A DNA stretch of 64,000 bases from Oreocharis arfaki (GCA_013398015.1 VZRR01007714.1:216067-280066), one strand, 5' to 3'; shown: positions 40,431 through 53,683, numbered from the stretch's first letter. The notes: generated from the sequence alone by a model not told the origin. Made by a program: numbers and translations.

Positions 40431-40530
40431 CTGTACAGTTTTGGCTGGGACAGAGCTAGTTTTCTTCATAGCAGTTTGAATGGTGCTCTGTTTTGAACTT
40501 GTGGCCAGAGCAGTGCTGACAGCATAAGGC
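40431..40530 (+). mobile_element. ERV-L-type LTR fragment (avian), decayed
   Basis: 'tgtacagttttggctgggac' followed by 'agagctagttttcttcatag' and 'tggtgctctgttttgaactt', then 'cagtgctgacagca', resembles the 5' part of avian endogenous-retrovirus L LTRs (pattern: GGCTGGGATAGAGTTAATTTTC, then TTGATAACACA). Only about 100 bp is visible. No internal retroviral sequence or second LTR was found, so it is a remnant of a solo LTR. Divergence is high and the limits are approximate. Confidence 0.55.
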
Positions 40531-40827
40531 CATCTCTGTACATACGCCAGTATTTCATTGCATACATGTGGACGATTTTGACAATCAATTTACAAAAAAA
40601 AAGGAAGCTTAGGACCCAGAGAGTGTATTGTCAAAGCTTAAAACAAGAGGTACACTCAATTACACCTTTAATGAATAACAGGATAAGTATATACACCACT
40701 CACAAGTGGATTTCAAAAGGTTCCACATTTAGAGTGAACTTAGAAAACAGATTAAATTAAAACAAAAACAAAAACCAGAAAAAAAACACCTTAGCAACAT
40801 GTCAAGCAGTGATTACTCATTTCTATC
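40531..40827. other. Non-coding spacer
   Basis: AT-rich, with an A-rich stretch near 40756-40790. It could contain the eroded remainder of the LTR, which I cannot recognise. Confidence 0.4.
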
Positions 40828-40919
40828 ATTGACATACAGCATTTTGCCAGCCAGTAGCAGTCATTAAGCATTATCCCTTTCCTTCACCCTTCACCTTAAA
40901 AGAGACTAGTCTATATCCC
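40828..40919 (+). repeat. Unidentified ~91-bp dispersed repeat, copy B
   Basis: Direct-orientation partner of 38317-38407. The core 'cattttgccagccagtagca' is identical. About a dozen substitutions and one 1-bp indel separate the copies. Confidence 0.85.
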
Positions 40920-42513
40920 TATCCACTCATGTATAAGCTGCTCAACAGCACTTTGATGTCTTTGTTGGAATTAATGCTGCTGGAAAGTGGTAATTCTAGG
41001 GCAGATTTTATTGTTTTGGCTACTAACATAGAAATGTTCCTGTCCTGCTGAATCTTCTATTTCTTCTTCCCGTGTTGTAAAAACCAGCACCCTGATATCT
41101 CTATAAAAGATACAACACAGCATAACTCTGTCCTCTGCATTAAAGACAGGGTAATGAAATGTAGGATCAGCATTTCTCTGACAGTGCCTGCACATCTTCT
41201 AGTTGCCAAGCTACAAAATACACTCAAATGTTTTGAGTTTTCATATACGAAAACATCTTTTTGGGAAAATGTCCAAACAAGCATCTGTGGATGAGAGGTT
41301 TTGTTTGTTTACAGAACAGACACTACATCATGAGGATCAAACTTATCCACTTCATCTCTCACTGGCAATCTAAAAAACTCTGAATGTTTAGTAGTTGCCT
41401 GAGGATTTGCATTTCTTATCTCTTTAATCTTGACAAAAGGACCATAAAATGCATCAGGTAAAGGCAGCTTTCACAATTACTAACTAGACCATCTTATTAG
41501 GAAACAAATCATAATCACAAGTTCATTCCACACAAGCTGTAAAAGAGATTCCATACAAAATTGATTTTGGCCCAAGTAAAGTGACACTAAAGAAAGATTA
41601 TGCTAAAAAAAAGTCAACTATGCATCAGCTCAGATATAAACTAGTTGACATTCCTTCCAGGTGTATTGCGTACCCACCACACCCCGGTGACTATTTTCAG
41701 GCTAAGATATGTTGAACTATTAACTGTTTTCACTTAGAAGAATATGCATTGGCAAGATCTGATAAAGCATTTGAAGCAAAGTAATGGAAGCAAAAGTTGG
41801 ACACATGACTAATTCACTTTTTACTTCATCTTGGGCCAAATACTATGGTGAAACTAATTGCACAGGACTACTGCTGCTGTTAATTTTCAGCAAATAATGA
41901 GCATTTCTGCCACCACCCACCAGTAAATATTTCAAAATCCAAGCGCAAGGAAAACCAGCTATTTCCTTACGTACATAATAGAAATCCTATTTATAGAAAA
42001 ATTCTAGAAAAAACAAAAGTGGTAATTTAAACCAATTCAACACTGACCCTCAAAGACACATTTTAGATGAAGTAATAACTGTACGTCCTTCAGCTTTTTC
42101 AGTTTTGTGGATAAAAGTGCAATTGAATGTTTTTAATTGTATACAGATAGTTATTTTTATTCCAGTAAAGCTAGCACAAAAATGGTCTAACAGAACTTGT
42201 ATCTTCTAATTTATTCCATAATTATCTATGCATTGCAAAGACACAAGACCATAACTTATGAATATTCATGACAGGTATGAAATGAACCTCAATCACAGTC
42301 TCCTCACAATGTCTCCTATTATGTAAGCTCAAAGCTGAAGTCCAAAGCCTAAGTATTTTGCACAGTGCAAGACAATGATCCTGAAACACAAAAATAAATT
42401 GCATTTGGATTATACCTATGCAATTACACAACAATCTTGATGAAATACCATCAAAAGATATATCCTCCCCTAGAGTATCAACAAATGCTCCAGGAAATTG
42501 AAAGTGTCTCATC

Positions 42514-42545
<32 letters not shown>

Positions 42546-45500
42546 GACAATTCCATTTTAATTCTTGGTGCGACTGGTGTAGTTCTGGGTGCACAGCATA
42601 TCTGCAGCATCTCTGGATGAAATAACCAAAGGGCAGAACAACCACAAACTCACAGGTGGTTGCCCAAGCAGAACCCCCCTTCAAACTCCCACCCAGGCAG
42701 CAAACACTGTACAGTGGCCAAGGATGGGCATTACCTTTCACCAATTATACCCTCAGTTTCAAGCTCCCTTTAATTAATAATTAAGTAATATGCAGTGCAC
42801 CAATTGCTTATTCCCAGTTTGCTGTCAGTTATGTTGTTTCAATCACTATTCAAAGCACTGAAGCTACCAAGTCAGGACTTCAGACCACACGAGCCCTTCT
42901 TGCCATTATTGGGAAATGGCTTAAGCTCATTATCCCAGGTCTAACATTTCTGAAGAAGAAAACAGAATCTGACATATTAGCTTTAAAGGGACTGGCTGTA
43001 ACTATAGGATTAAAATTGCATCAGGGCATGACGGCCAAGGAAGGAAAACACTTCCCACCACAGTGAGTGAACATGCTGAAGGTCATGCTGAAACACCTGT
43101 GTGAGCAGGGAGATTAGGAATGGGAAGCGTTTAAAATCTTTCATCTGTTTTGACTTGCCTGATTACTTTGATATCAAATTTTTTGTTTGCTATTTCCTAA
43201 TTTCAAACTTACAATGCTACTTCATGTCTCCATAGAGCCAAAATTCCTGGTTTGCACAGACAGATTATTAATTGTTCAGAAAGCTGTTGGAAATCTTAAG
43301 GTCTGCACAGGCTCCTTGACCCAAAAAGTTGAGTTAGCATCACACAAGTCACTAATGAAACAGTGACTCAGAACAAAAGTATTAACTAAAAATAGCTTGA
43401 TAACATTGTGGTCAACCATAATTTATGTACATCCTACCTCAGGGTAGCTTCTGGCAGATGCGTGGTCATGTGTACTGGAAAGGTTTAATTTTTTTACATT
43501 TAGGTATATTTCTATTTTGCAAACAGACTAGGAAAAGAGATAAAGGGAATTTCTTTGCAAATCTAAAGGAGCATAAACCAACTAGAATAGCTGTACAACA
43601 CATTCTGAGGAATGTAGTCTGGAAGTCATTTAAGTGCACACTAGTCAATACCTGCAATGATATAATCATCTTTTTATTTACTTCAGAGCTATGTCAACAT
43701 TAGGTTTCATTTTACTGCACATGTATGCAGTTAAAAATATCAGGTTTTGTACACATTATTGGAGAAAAAGTCTTTCTTTTCGTTCCATCTGTTGTATTAA
43801 GGTATTAATTTGAAAGCTCTGTTTGTCTAAAGAGACTACCTAGAGCCTTATATTGTCATTATAATGTCATCCCATAGCACATTTCTTGTACCTCATGTAC
43901 ATTTATTGCACATGTTAGTGCCTAAGTAGCTCATGCTAATCAATGGTTCCATGGATCAAACTTTGCCCACTGCATGTTAGGATTATGTAGCTGAGGTGCT
44001 AAGAATCAGCCATTATGCATTTATTGTATTGAAATGTAAACCACACAGACCTTCAGCTTTCTGTGTATTTCAGGAGCAACACAGCATTTAGAAGAATTAA
44101 ACGATAAGGCAAGAGGCACGAACATAAAAGTGACTGGATGTTCAGGCTACTCAATTGGCTGTAATTTTTAAATATTTCCTACTTTTATCAGTCATCAAGT
44201 TTGTCTAAATGCACACAGATGAGAAATTTCATTACCCAAAAATCTGCTCCAATGAACCAATAGGCATTTACTTCTCTATCAAAGAAAGCCAAAGGTATTT
44301 GAAAAATACTATTAGCTGACTTAGCAAATACGACAAAGGCATGGTAAGGTTACAGGGTAGCTGGTCAAGACTGTCTAACTCCATGTTACAGGATGGATCA
44401 TCAAAGGTCTGAATAAAAGGATGGAGAGGCAGTATTGTCTGACTGGTTAATAGCCTTTAATATCTTTCTATATACCCAATCTGAATATAAACCCATATCT
44501 CTTTATTCTTAATGAAAAGAAAATATTTGTAATCTTAGTTTGGCATTTTCCTAGTGCAAATATTTCAGCAGTGATTCAGCATTCCCCAAATTTGTCACCT
44601 CTGCTGTTTTCTATAGAATAATTGATGGAGAGAACCCTCAGAATTTTATTAATCCTACTACAAACAAAGCTGTAGCATTCATAGGTTCTTAGTATTTTAT
44701 AATCCCATTCAGGTATATTACTGATGATTATTTGACTGTAATAAAATTATGGAATGACTGATCTTTTTACAGATAAGAAGAATGAATAATCTCTGAGTAA
44801 GAGATTTGGAACACACTCAGATTTTGTATTTATTAATGCTTAGCCTAAAAATAATCAACAAAATATTAATCCATACCTAAATGCCATTGGGAATTTCAGA
44901 GAAGCCTTTGTACAGCAAAAGCACAATCTGCCTTTTGTACCTGGAATCGCAGGCAGGGTTGGAAAAAAATAACACAAGAGTATGTTTTTCATCTTCCTTT
45001 GAAAGCACCAGCACGTTTAAAACCATCACGCATAACAGTAAATCAAAATCTCAGTAATGCTTGTTGAAACTGGCTTTTAAGTTAGAGGGTGAACAAAAAG
45101 ACCTTTTAAAACAAGTTTTAGGGAATATATAAATTGTCTGAACACTGCCACGGACAATCAGTTTTAACAGCATATGTCGAACAGCCTAGTATAGTTACTT
45201 GCTGTTCTGGGAGCCTGCCAAAGAAAGAGATCCATCCAGAAATTATGAGGGGAAAAAAACTCAAGAGAAAACGGATAACAACACATAACTTACATACATC
45301 TCTAGCTATTCTAAAGCTTTTCATTCAGCATCCATCATCATAAAATCAGTGTTCCTGACATATCTTCATTTTAATAGAGAAATACTTTTTTAAAAAAGCC
45401 TGGAACTCCCTATTGACAAACTGTACAGTAATGCACCTAAGATTTATCCTACTGTGTAACTTTCCCAAGGAGCATCTGAGAATTATTAATGACATAAGCT

Positions 45501-45929
45501 TCACTGAACCACTGAATGATACAAGACCACCTAAGTTTTGTAGATAGAGAAGAGCAGAGGCCATAAACCAAATCAGCAGGAAACCTTACAGCACAATTAA
45601 TATCTCCTAAAATATATTCCTGTCTTAGCTTCTGGGAAATGTTTCAGTGGAGGACAATATTTATTAAAGCAGCAGCTATCTCCCTTTTTCAGATTAATAT
45701 TTCTGACAGGCGCTGGCAACTCTGGTTACCAAGGGTTCAGTTTACTGTTTAGTAAAGACCATTTGTGAGACCAGCTTGAGCAGTATCTACCTGGGTTGTT
45801 CTTAAATAAAGCTGTGTCTGCCCTGAGGAAGCATGGCATGGGTGTGTGCTAACAAGCAGGGTTTTGGTTCAGCCACTAAAAGAAAATCTTTAATACCTAA
45901 CAACAGTAGGCCATGACACTACTTCAGAT
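40920..45929. other. Unique non-coding DNA, no gene seen
   Basis: No supported gene. It contains the 28-bp poly-A run (42514-42541) and a second AT-rich homeodomain-like cluster (42770-42794). Open frames next to the poly-A are compositional. Confidence 0.5.
42514..42541. repeat. Poly-A homopolymer, 28 bp
   Basis: Twenty-eight uninterrupted A between 'gtctcatc' and 'gtttgac', the longest homopolymer in the window. No AATAAA lies within the expected 10-30 bp upstream and no retrocopied gene was recognised before it. Confidence 0.93.
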
Positions 45930-46380
45930 GCTCAGCCCAGAGCCCAAGAACCCAGTGTGGAACTGGCAGACAGCTCAGCTTTAATGGCTCCCACAAGTTG
46001 CTCCCTTCTGTTCCTACTCCCACACATTCACCGGTCCTCACATCACGAATTGCATCCTTATGGCTTTTTCCCTGAAGCAGTGATGTGAGGAAGCAGCTCC
46101 TGAGGCAAAGGCAGTAGCAGCCCGAGAGGCCAGAGGAGGCTGCAGGCACAGCAGGACACTGGCCAGCAGCTCGGGCACACTCACGGCTGGGCCTGCCCTC
46201 CTACCCTGCACCGTCGGTGCCCTGCCCTGGCCCAACTGCTCGCCCAGCACTTCAACCTGGCAACTAAGCCTGGTCCAGAAGTGTGCTTTCGCTTTTCCAA
46301 AGTGAAATGCATTGGAGTGACCCTAACTCCAGGCCTGTCTCCAATATTCCGTGTTATCACAGTGCCCATCTGGGCAGTTA
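45930..46380. other. GC- and CpG-richer patch in AT-rich surroundings
   Basis: The base composition rises sharply and CpG dinucleotides cluster between about 46030 and 46350 (for example in 'caccggtc', 'cagcccgaga', 'gctcgggcac', 'accgtcggtg', 'ctcgccc'). Three overlapping minus-strand open frames here (45919-46149, 46038-46250, 46181-46369) follow from the scarcity of stop codons and show no domain. It could be a small CpG island, an unannotated promoter or just a GC-rich patch. Confidence 0.45.
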
Positions 46381-49300
46381 AAACTCTTGAACTCTCCAGA
46401 GAGGTTTACGGATCTGAAACAAAGTGAGGAGGAGTTTTGTAGCCCATGAGCTCTGTTGTCTAAGACCGGAGAGCTCCAAATTTTACTTTCAGGACTATTT
46501 TTTTTTTTTACATTTAAAATAGAAAGGATCAGATGAATATCTTAACTTGGAAGGGCTCAAACATAGAACAGATACAAGATCTGCAGCTTTCCTTTGGTGC
46601 AGTGTCTCCTGCTTCACCAGTTTGAGACAGACCATGACCACCACTATGAAGCACTGAATTGAGTGCATGAGCCTGATGATGGCAATTTGGGATGGCACAC
46701 TGCACAGCACTAGACTGAGGCTTTCTTTTCTTGTAGCTGACTACACCCCTTTACTGTATCTACCTGTGTGTCAAGGTCAGGACTGCAACTAAAGCTGAGA
46801 CTGAAGAATCCTCTGAGGTTCTTAGAAAAGGAGAATTTATCAAGGAATTTTCAAATTTATTTTGATGTATTGTGTAATAGAAATTAGCTTGCCTCTCACA
46901 GGACCTGAACATTTAGGACTCTCTTCTTCCTTGTGTTCCTTGGATTTTTGATGATGGACCTTTTTTTCTTTGTCTTTTTAATTTATATATACATAAATGA
47001 AACATTTCCAGGAACAATGGCATGTGAAATTTTAAACTCCTACTTCCTTTAACGTAATACTTCTATTACTCTAACCTGTGTCTTTCTACTAGACCTGATT
47101 TATGCAACTCTTCACACTTTCTAGTAGTCAGTGGCTGCAGTCGTCTAAAGACTGCATTGTAAATATCTGCAACAGGAGGAAAGGCTTTGCCAGCAAAAAA
47201 CATACAAGAATACTGAAGTGTTACTTAAAAATAACATTAGTTTCTGGACAGATGTGAAAGAGCTTACTTTCATATTAGTGCATGTAAGCCTACATAATCT
47301 CCTAACAATCCGGAATCTAAAATACATGCTTTGTGCATCACTGCATACTCATTTGACAAAAGGTTTGATAACATGCTTTGGTTTGCTATGGATGACTGAA
47401 ATTCTGAAGAAACTGTGTGCTGCAACAAGCTCACAGAAATGTACAATTTATGGTGAGATCTGACAAATTCTCTGCACTCGTCTGAGAGCTTTTATAGCAC
47501 AGGGGATAGTGTAGAGAATATGAGCGGTAAAATGCCTGCTGATTTTAATAAAATCTAAGTCAGACAAATGATGGCTGCATTGAATCTCCAACCCTTACTA
47601 GGTACCAGCCCCTCCAGGCACTGTCATCTCCCAGTACTCTCTGCACTTCCAGTTGTAACAGTCCCATTAAATGAAATGTTTATATTTTATTTTTCCTAAG
47701 TTATGCTGTCACCAATCCAGCTACTCAGGTCTACATTAATTCAGCTCCGATTTAATGTAGCAGATGGTCCAATGGGACTGACTTCTCAGTCTGCCTAATG
47801 TCTCCCTTCAAACCACAAATGCATTTGTAACTGTCCAGTATCACATCCTTTAGATGTCAAGCAGACTGAATAGAGGCACACCTTGAATAGATTCAGTTTG
47901 GTGGTTAGAAGTGGTAAAATATCTCAATAAATGAAAGAAATTACTGTGAATTTCCCAGGAATAGCAGACATTTTCCATCCATTCAAACTACTACTGTTGC
48001 TGTTTATAGAAGCTACCTTGATGTTAAGGGCTTTTCAAGGCTGATACAGTCCTGTTCGACAGAAGGATGTGCACTCTCTGCAAAGCTTGGAATCTGGCCC
48101 TAAGTTACAACAAAGCTGAAATGAATCAAAGCTTCACAATTTATATTTAACAGGACGATGACAGTTTGCAATATTAAAATAATAATTTTTAAAAATTTTA
48201 AATCACATTAGTTTCTACAAACAACACCAAACAGCAAAATTCTAGCAAAATCATAGACATCTCCATGCTATCTCTGCATCTCTTATTTTCCCTGCCTGGC
48301 ATAAATAATATGAAATACAAAATACCTGGCTGAAGGCAGCAGTATTTCCTTTTTGCCATGACTGTCCAGTGTTAAAGCTGAATATAAAACATTTCATTAC
48401 TCTTAACACTTACTTTAGGCTTCAAAAACCAGTGCACTTAAAATAAACTTTTGGTGAAAGCTTTATTCCATGTCTCAGCAGTAACAAAGTCTATTACAAT
48501 AACATGCATGAGATCTAGATGTTCAGCAGAAAGATGATTGTATCTTTTCTATCCACAGCAGGGAGATAGCTATTTCGTCTCCTGTCAGGATGATTTATTC
48601 AATAAATGGAGAAAACATAAATTTTAAAATGCACTGGTTTTTTTTTCCCTGCACCTCAAGAAACAGCAGAAATCTTAGGAAATTAAGAAAATTAACTCCA
48701 CCACAGATAATACAAGACAGGCATTTTGGAACAATGAACTGAATCTCTTGAAAAAAGCATATTGCAAAACCCTCCATTGCTTTGGATAGTTAAACCAAGG
48801 AAGTCTGTCCTCTCTCTTCCATATGGCTTTGTGCTCCTTCCCCCATCTTTTCTTTTTACCCACCTTCCTTTTACAGAGAAGTTTATGAATTGTTCTTTAT
48901 AAACAAGGATTCATGCAGTTTATATCCAAACTCCATCTACTTTTGGTACATTAATTAGCAGAAAAAATTATCTACTGGGAATTTTAAAAGCTGAAGTTGA
49001 AGTTTAAGCAGAAGGGGTTTGAAAGCATGAAGCACCAGGTATAAAGAAAGAAAAAGGGTTAAAAACAGAATCAGGTCATTCTCTGTATTATGCTTTTTTG
49101 TAATCCATAGTGAACAGTACAGGCAGTATCAGCAATAGAAAAGGGATTATCTATAGGGGTCGACAATCTTGTCCATGAGTTCAGAGCCAAAATTTTTGGT
49201 TTTCATTTCCGTCTGACACATCTGAATCGCTTTCTCAATCTTGAGTATATTTCCCTAAATTATAACAGGAAAAGTGGAAGTAGGGTAAAATATGGCTTGA

Positions 49301-49520
49301 AATCTTGCATTTTCCCTAGGAAGTCTGGTAGTCTTAATTTCAGAAAATGCAACTGCAGCAGGAAAGGAACAGAAGAGAAAAATGGAGCTTAGTCTCTGGC
49401 AGCTTTATAGAGCCAACAGTACTGTGGTGACTAATACTGACACTTACAAATACTTCCAGGAGGTTCTCATTCACTCTCAATTTTTGCAGCAATACTGGAA
49501 AACAGCGAACAACAGTGTCA
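46381..49520. other. Unique non-coding DNA, no gene seen
   Basis: AT-rich, with no recognised exon, RNA gene or transposon. Confidence 0.5.
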
Positions 49521-49640
49521 GGAGAGGTCATAGTAACTACATGCTCTCTAATGAAGTTTTGTTTCATGGTATAAACCCAGAGAGAGATCATAGTAACGAC
49601 ATGCTCTCTAATGAAGTTTTGTTTCATGGCATAAACCCAG
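49521..49640. repeat. 60-bp tandem duplication (2 copies)
   Basis: Unit 1 at 49521-49580 and unit 2 at 49581-49640 align without gaps with four mismatches (positions 49521/49581, 49527/49587, 49538/49598 and 49570/49630). Because 60 is a multiple of three, chance open frames on both strands (49382-49678 plus, 49340-49627 minus) run through it and show a repeated 20-residue block. I do not regard these as genes. Confidence 0.95.
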
Positions 49641-52600
49641 AAAATCTAGCAAAGCAAAACTCACATAAAAGATTATAATCACTAACTCTCACATTTGTAC
49701 CTTATGAATTGTATTTTTTAAAAAAAGAGACTTTGACAGCATCAGGAAAAATGGCACTAATGAAATCCATAACACAGACTTTGAACAGATGTCATGACAA
49801 GATGAGAACAGAGCCTTACAACAAAGCAAAGTGACCACACACAGTGATAGCTTGTGAGAATGAAGCAAGCATCACTAAGAATAAAAAACAATTAAAGCAT
49901 AAAGTGGTCCTATATTCTCATCCAAATTTCTCAACTGCTTCATTCAAAGCCCTTTCTAATAAGCTGGTAATTAGGAACATTTTAATCATAAATTTAAGAT
50001 GAAGGCAACCATGATAACAAGAATCACAAGGCCACACTTAGACGTTGTAGGTTCTATTAACATGGGATGTATTTACTCACTGATTTTAAGCAGAGCTCTT
50101 TTCGCATTACCCTAAACCAATGTGGATTTAAGATGTCCATAATCACATTTAGCAAGGCACTGTGTGCAATGCAATAAAAGCAGTTATTCAGTAGGGTTTA
50201 TGAGGCATACAGGGTCACATCTGGTTGACTTTTTTTTTTGTTTGGTGGTTTGGTCAACTTTACAGACCTACATGTAAGTATATTTAAATGAACATTCTCT
50301 ACATTGTTTGAAAGGCCAGCATATGTCCTCAATTTCCCCCTCTCTACATGTACAGGTGTATATACATGTATACATGTATATAGTCTGTGCCTGATGTTTC
50401 TGTGAAGATAACTGAACTCACACATCAATTTATCTTCCATCAGCTGGATTTATTCTTGGTCATCAAATAAGAGGTTTCTAATCCCTACAACTAACAGTCC
50501 AATACTCTTCTTCCATTATCAGTTATTATTACATGCAGGCAATGAACACACATCTTTAGATACTGAGCTTAGGCACAATCCTATAAGTTATAAATATATT
50601 CTAGCGTGCTGTTAAAAGGAAAACAGAAAGGTGCATTACCCAATAAAGTGAAATCATAAAACCATACACTTTAGACACTTCAAAGAAATTACTGTATTCC
50701 CCCAGACTCCTTTTGTAAAATCCCAATCGTCCAAACAAATGACCTGTGAAATAAACCTCTATCTAAATTAGTCTATAACATTCAAGTCTTTCCCCCACCA
50801 AAATCTCTCAAGTCTTTAACATGAGCACACTCCTCTCATAAAGCAATCCCTAAGTTTCATAGGTTCACTCCTCAAGGAACCTATCACAAAAGAACAGTAC
50901 AATTTCCCCTCTATTTACTTTGGGTTTAGGAAGAACATCACAGGAACGTCCAAAGCACCATCAGACTGCAGAGAACTGGTTACCATTGCAAAATGCAGCA
51001 GTCTGATACTGCAAGCATCCTCTCAAGAACATGCTTCTCCTACCCAATGTGTAACTGCTGAGTTGGCTTATCCCCAAATTTATCAGAAGCTATGAAACTG
51101 CAGTCAGTATCCATAATAACTTGCACCACTAAAGGGCCTAGTGTACAAGAGTTCATTGTGGAAAACATGAAGTGGAGTAAAGTAGCAGTTGTACACTATT
51201 TTTCATATGCCATTTCTTTATAATACCACATATTGTATTAGATACACATTTAACTACTCATAAAAAGTTCTTCTGTAGTTTACAAGGAGATGAACCCACA
51301 CAGTACTGGAATATGTAACTTAAATAGCAGCATTTTGATTTTGTACCACAGAAATAAGCCACTTGCTAATTGGATACTTACATTTTGACATCAGCCTTTG
51401 ATCTTATGCTTCATTGCCCAGGAAACAGTTGCATTTGTTCTGGGCTTCCTAATTGTGATATATCTCTCTGATAGTATAACAGTCATTCAGACTCACCTGA
51501 TGCTTTAGATTTTCCCATTTGAAGTGGGGCCTGAGGACATGAAAGGCGTTTTGTCTGTGAAGTGTCTTTCTCCTCACGGTGTCCTTTAGGTGACGTTCAC
51601 AGAAAAAGTAGGACGTCAGTGATCATTGTGTCCCATGGCTCCAAGTCTGACAGGTATAATATGGATAAGCAAATCTACATGAGTGGATAATGAAAAAATA
51701 GTTAAGTTCCTTAAATTTTTGCATAGGAAATAAATATTTAATGAAATATTTATGTGAGAATAGGAAATTTCTAAAATGGATTGGTTTAAAAACCACAGGG
51801 TAGAATCCCACAAGCAAAGACACCTGTAGATCCCACCCACAAGTCAGCACAGTTCCAAATTGTCCCAGAAAATCCAAATCCATTTCAAGCTGTTATCAAG
51901 CATCAATGCAAGATCCACTGATATCTTCTGCAAAAGCCCCCACCTTGTTATCTGAAATAACAGCTATTTATATAAACATTTGAAATAACATATATATATG
52001 AAATAACAGATATTTCTACAGCCTAAGTTATAACAGTCTTTTTTTTATTATTTTTATCTCTAATTTAGTTGAAGATTTCCAATTAAAAACAATAACCCCA
52101 ATCTCATTTTACTTCAGCAACTCCTAAATTATAGGTATCACATTGTAAAGTTGCTCAAGTTTATAAGGGATCTTTCAGAGACCCAACTGATAATTAAGAT
52201 AATTAGAAAAGAATATACGAACCAAAAAGAAGAAAAATCAACAGTCAAGGGATTAAGGGCAGTAGAATCACCCCTGAACTCAACAGAAAATTTATAATCA
52301 ATGCATAAAATGCATTCAATACTCTGTTCAGTTTCTAAGGGTTACAGTAATTGATCCTCTTTTCAATTCACATTTTCTGAATTATTTCCAGAATTTCTTC
52401 ACTTTTAATACTAATTAGGAGATAATCAAGTAAATGTTTCGTCTCCAATGTTATGCTTATTACTCCATTTTTTTCCCCGTAATTTCCCCCCAAAATACCA
52501 GGTTTTTATTTCAGATTCTAAATCACCTATTTGATTTTCTCCAGTCTACTTAGTATTTTCTTTTTAGAATATTCAGGTACTTGTTGGCACAAACAAGAAA

Positions 52601-53112
52601 AATTTCAAAACTGAACGCATGAGAATTCATAGAAATAAAATGGTAAATTCAGACACATAAACCAGTTCTAGAAACACAAATTTATCCAGTGATTAAAATA
52701 AAGCACTACTGTTTTGCTTATCCAAACAGGCACAATTAAATAGCACAGCACAATCTTTTTAAAATTGCAGCTCTTTTTTGAGATAAAATCGCAAAAGAGA
52801 TTTTGGCAAATAAACATGAACCCTTAAGAAATCATGATCTAAATATTGATATTGCACAAACAGAAGAAAGACCACATTCATCATACAAATTATTCATTCT
52901 ATGAGTTATAGGAACAAATAGGATGATATACACCCAGGAATTTCACTTTAATATTTTTTAGGCAAACTAAAATGTCAGTTTTTAGCATTTATATGTAATT
53001 CCATGTATTGCTATGACTCACAAATCTTTATAACTTTGAAAGTAGTCACCACTACTAAATAGGGAGAATTTGCTAGCAGTTAGCACCTCAAATTTAATAA
53101 GATAACAGGGAG
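49641..53112. other. Unique non-coding DNA, no gene seen
   Basis: AT-rich. It includes the 24-bp palindrome (50359-50382) and three irregularly spaced 'gaaataaca' words between 51954 and 52008. No exon recognised. Confidence 0.5.
50359..50382. repeat. Perfect 24-bp palindrome (AT/CATG-rich)
   Basis: Each 12-base half is TATATACATGTA or its reverse complement. The full 24 bp equals its own reverse complement, and symmetry stops at the flanking G on each side. It consists of alternating purine-pyrimidine steps, consistent with a degenerate TA/CA microsatellite. Confidence 0.95.
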
Positions 53113-53683
53113 CAAACCCACTAATAATTTAGCAAATAATATATTGCTAAATGCCAACTTTTACATGGCATCCATCTCTCTTTTAAAAAAGTGACATGGA
53201 AGCAAAAGTGCCTATCCTTAGTTATGAAGTCCCTGCAGCAAGTCAGTACATGAACTGGTTTACTTTTGATCTTAGAAGTTCATTTGAGCTGTTTCATCTC
53301 TACCAGTCATGAGATTCACAAAATAAAGAAAAAGCCACAGAGATCCTTTTCAGAAAACAGGCCACAGCAATACCAACTTTCCAACCAGCTGAAAGTCGTT
53401 GTAGGCCTTTTAAGGCAAGTGCACACCACACACACACGAGTGTCCCAAGCCCACCACGGGATTGTTTGTTACACGTGTGGGACACACCCCTGCCAAGCAG
53501 AGCCCCCTGCACCTGCACAGGGCTCTCGCTCCATCTCACGTGTCCAGCCACAGATTCACTGTGCCCGGGCTGACAAGCTGAGAAGGTGGGGGGGGGAAAG
53601 GGAAGGATATTTTCTGGCAGCAAATTCATGGCTTGGGGGGGGTGCATCATTACTTCGGATTAATATGATTTTTTCCTGCCCTA
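53113..53683 (+). repeat. Left copy of a gap-flanking duplication (contig end)
   Basis: This 571-bp segment runs up to the gap and is repeated from the first base after it (53902-54475). Differences: 53214 A against 54003 G; the CA run shorter by 4 bp; 53528 G against 54321 A; a G run of 9 (53588-53596) against 8; G at 53636 and 53640 against A (54428) and T (54432); 53665 A against 54457 C; 53674 T against 54466 C. Several differences crowd the last 100 bp before the gap, as expected for low-quality contig ends or allelic differences. Confidence 0.95.

Noticed and set aside
45919..46369. Three minus-strand open frames in the CpG-rich patch
   Set aside because: GC-rich DNA lacks stop codons. 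The frames overlap one another and none reads like a known protein.
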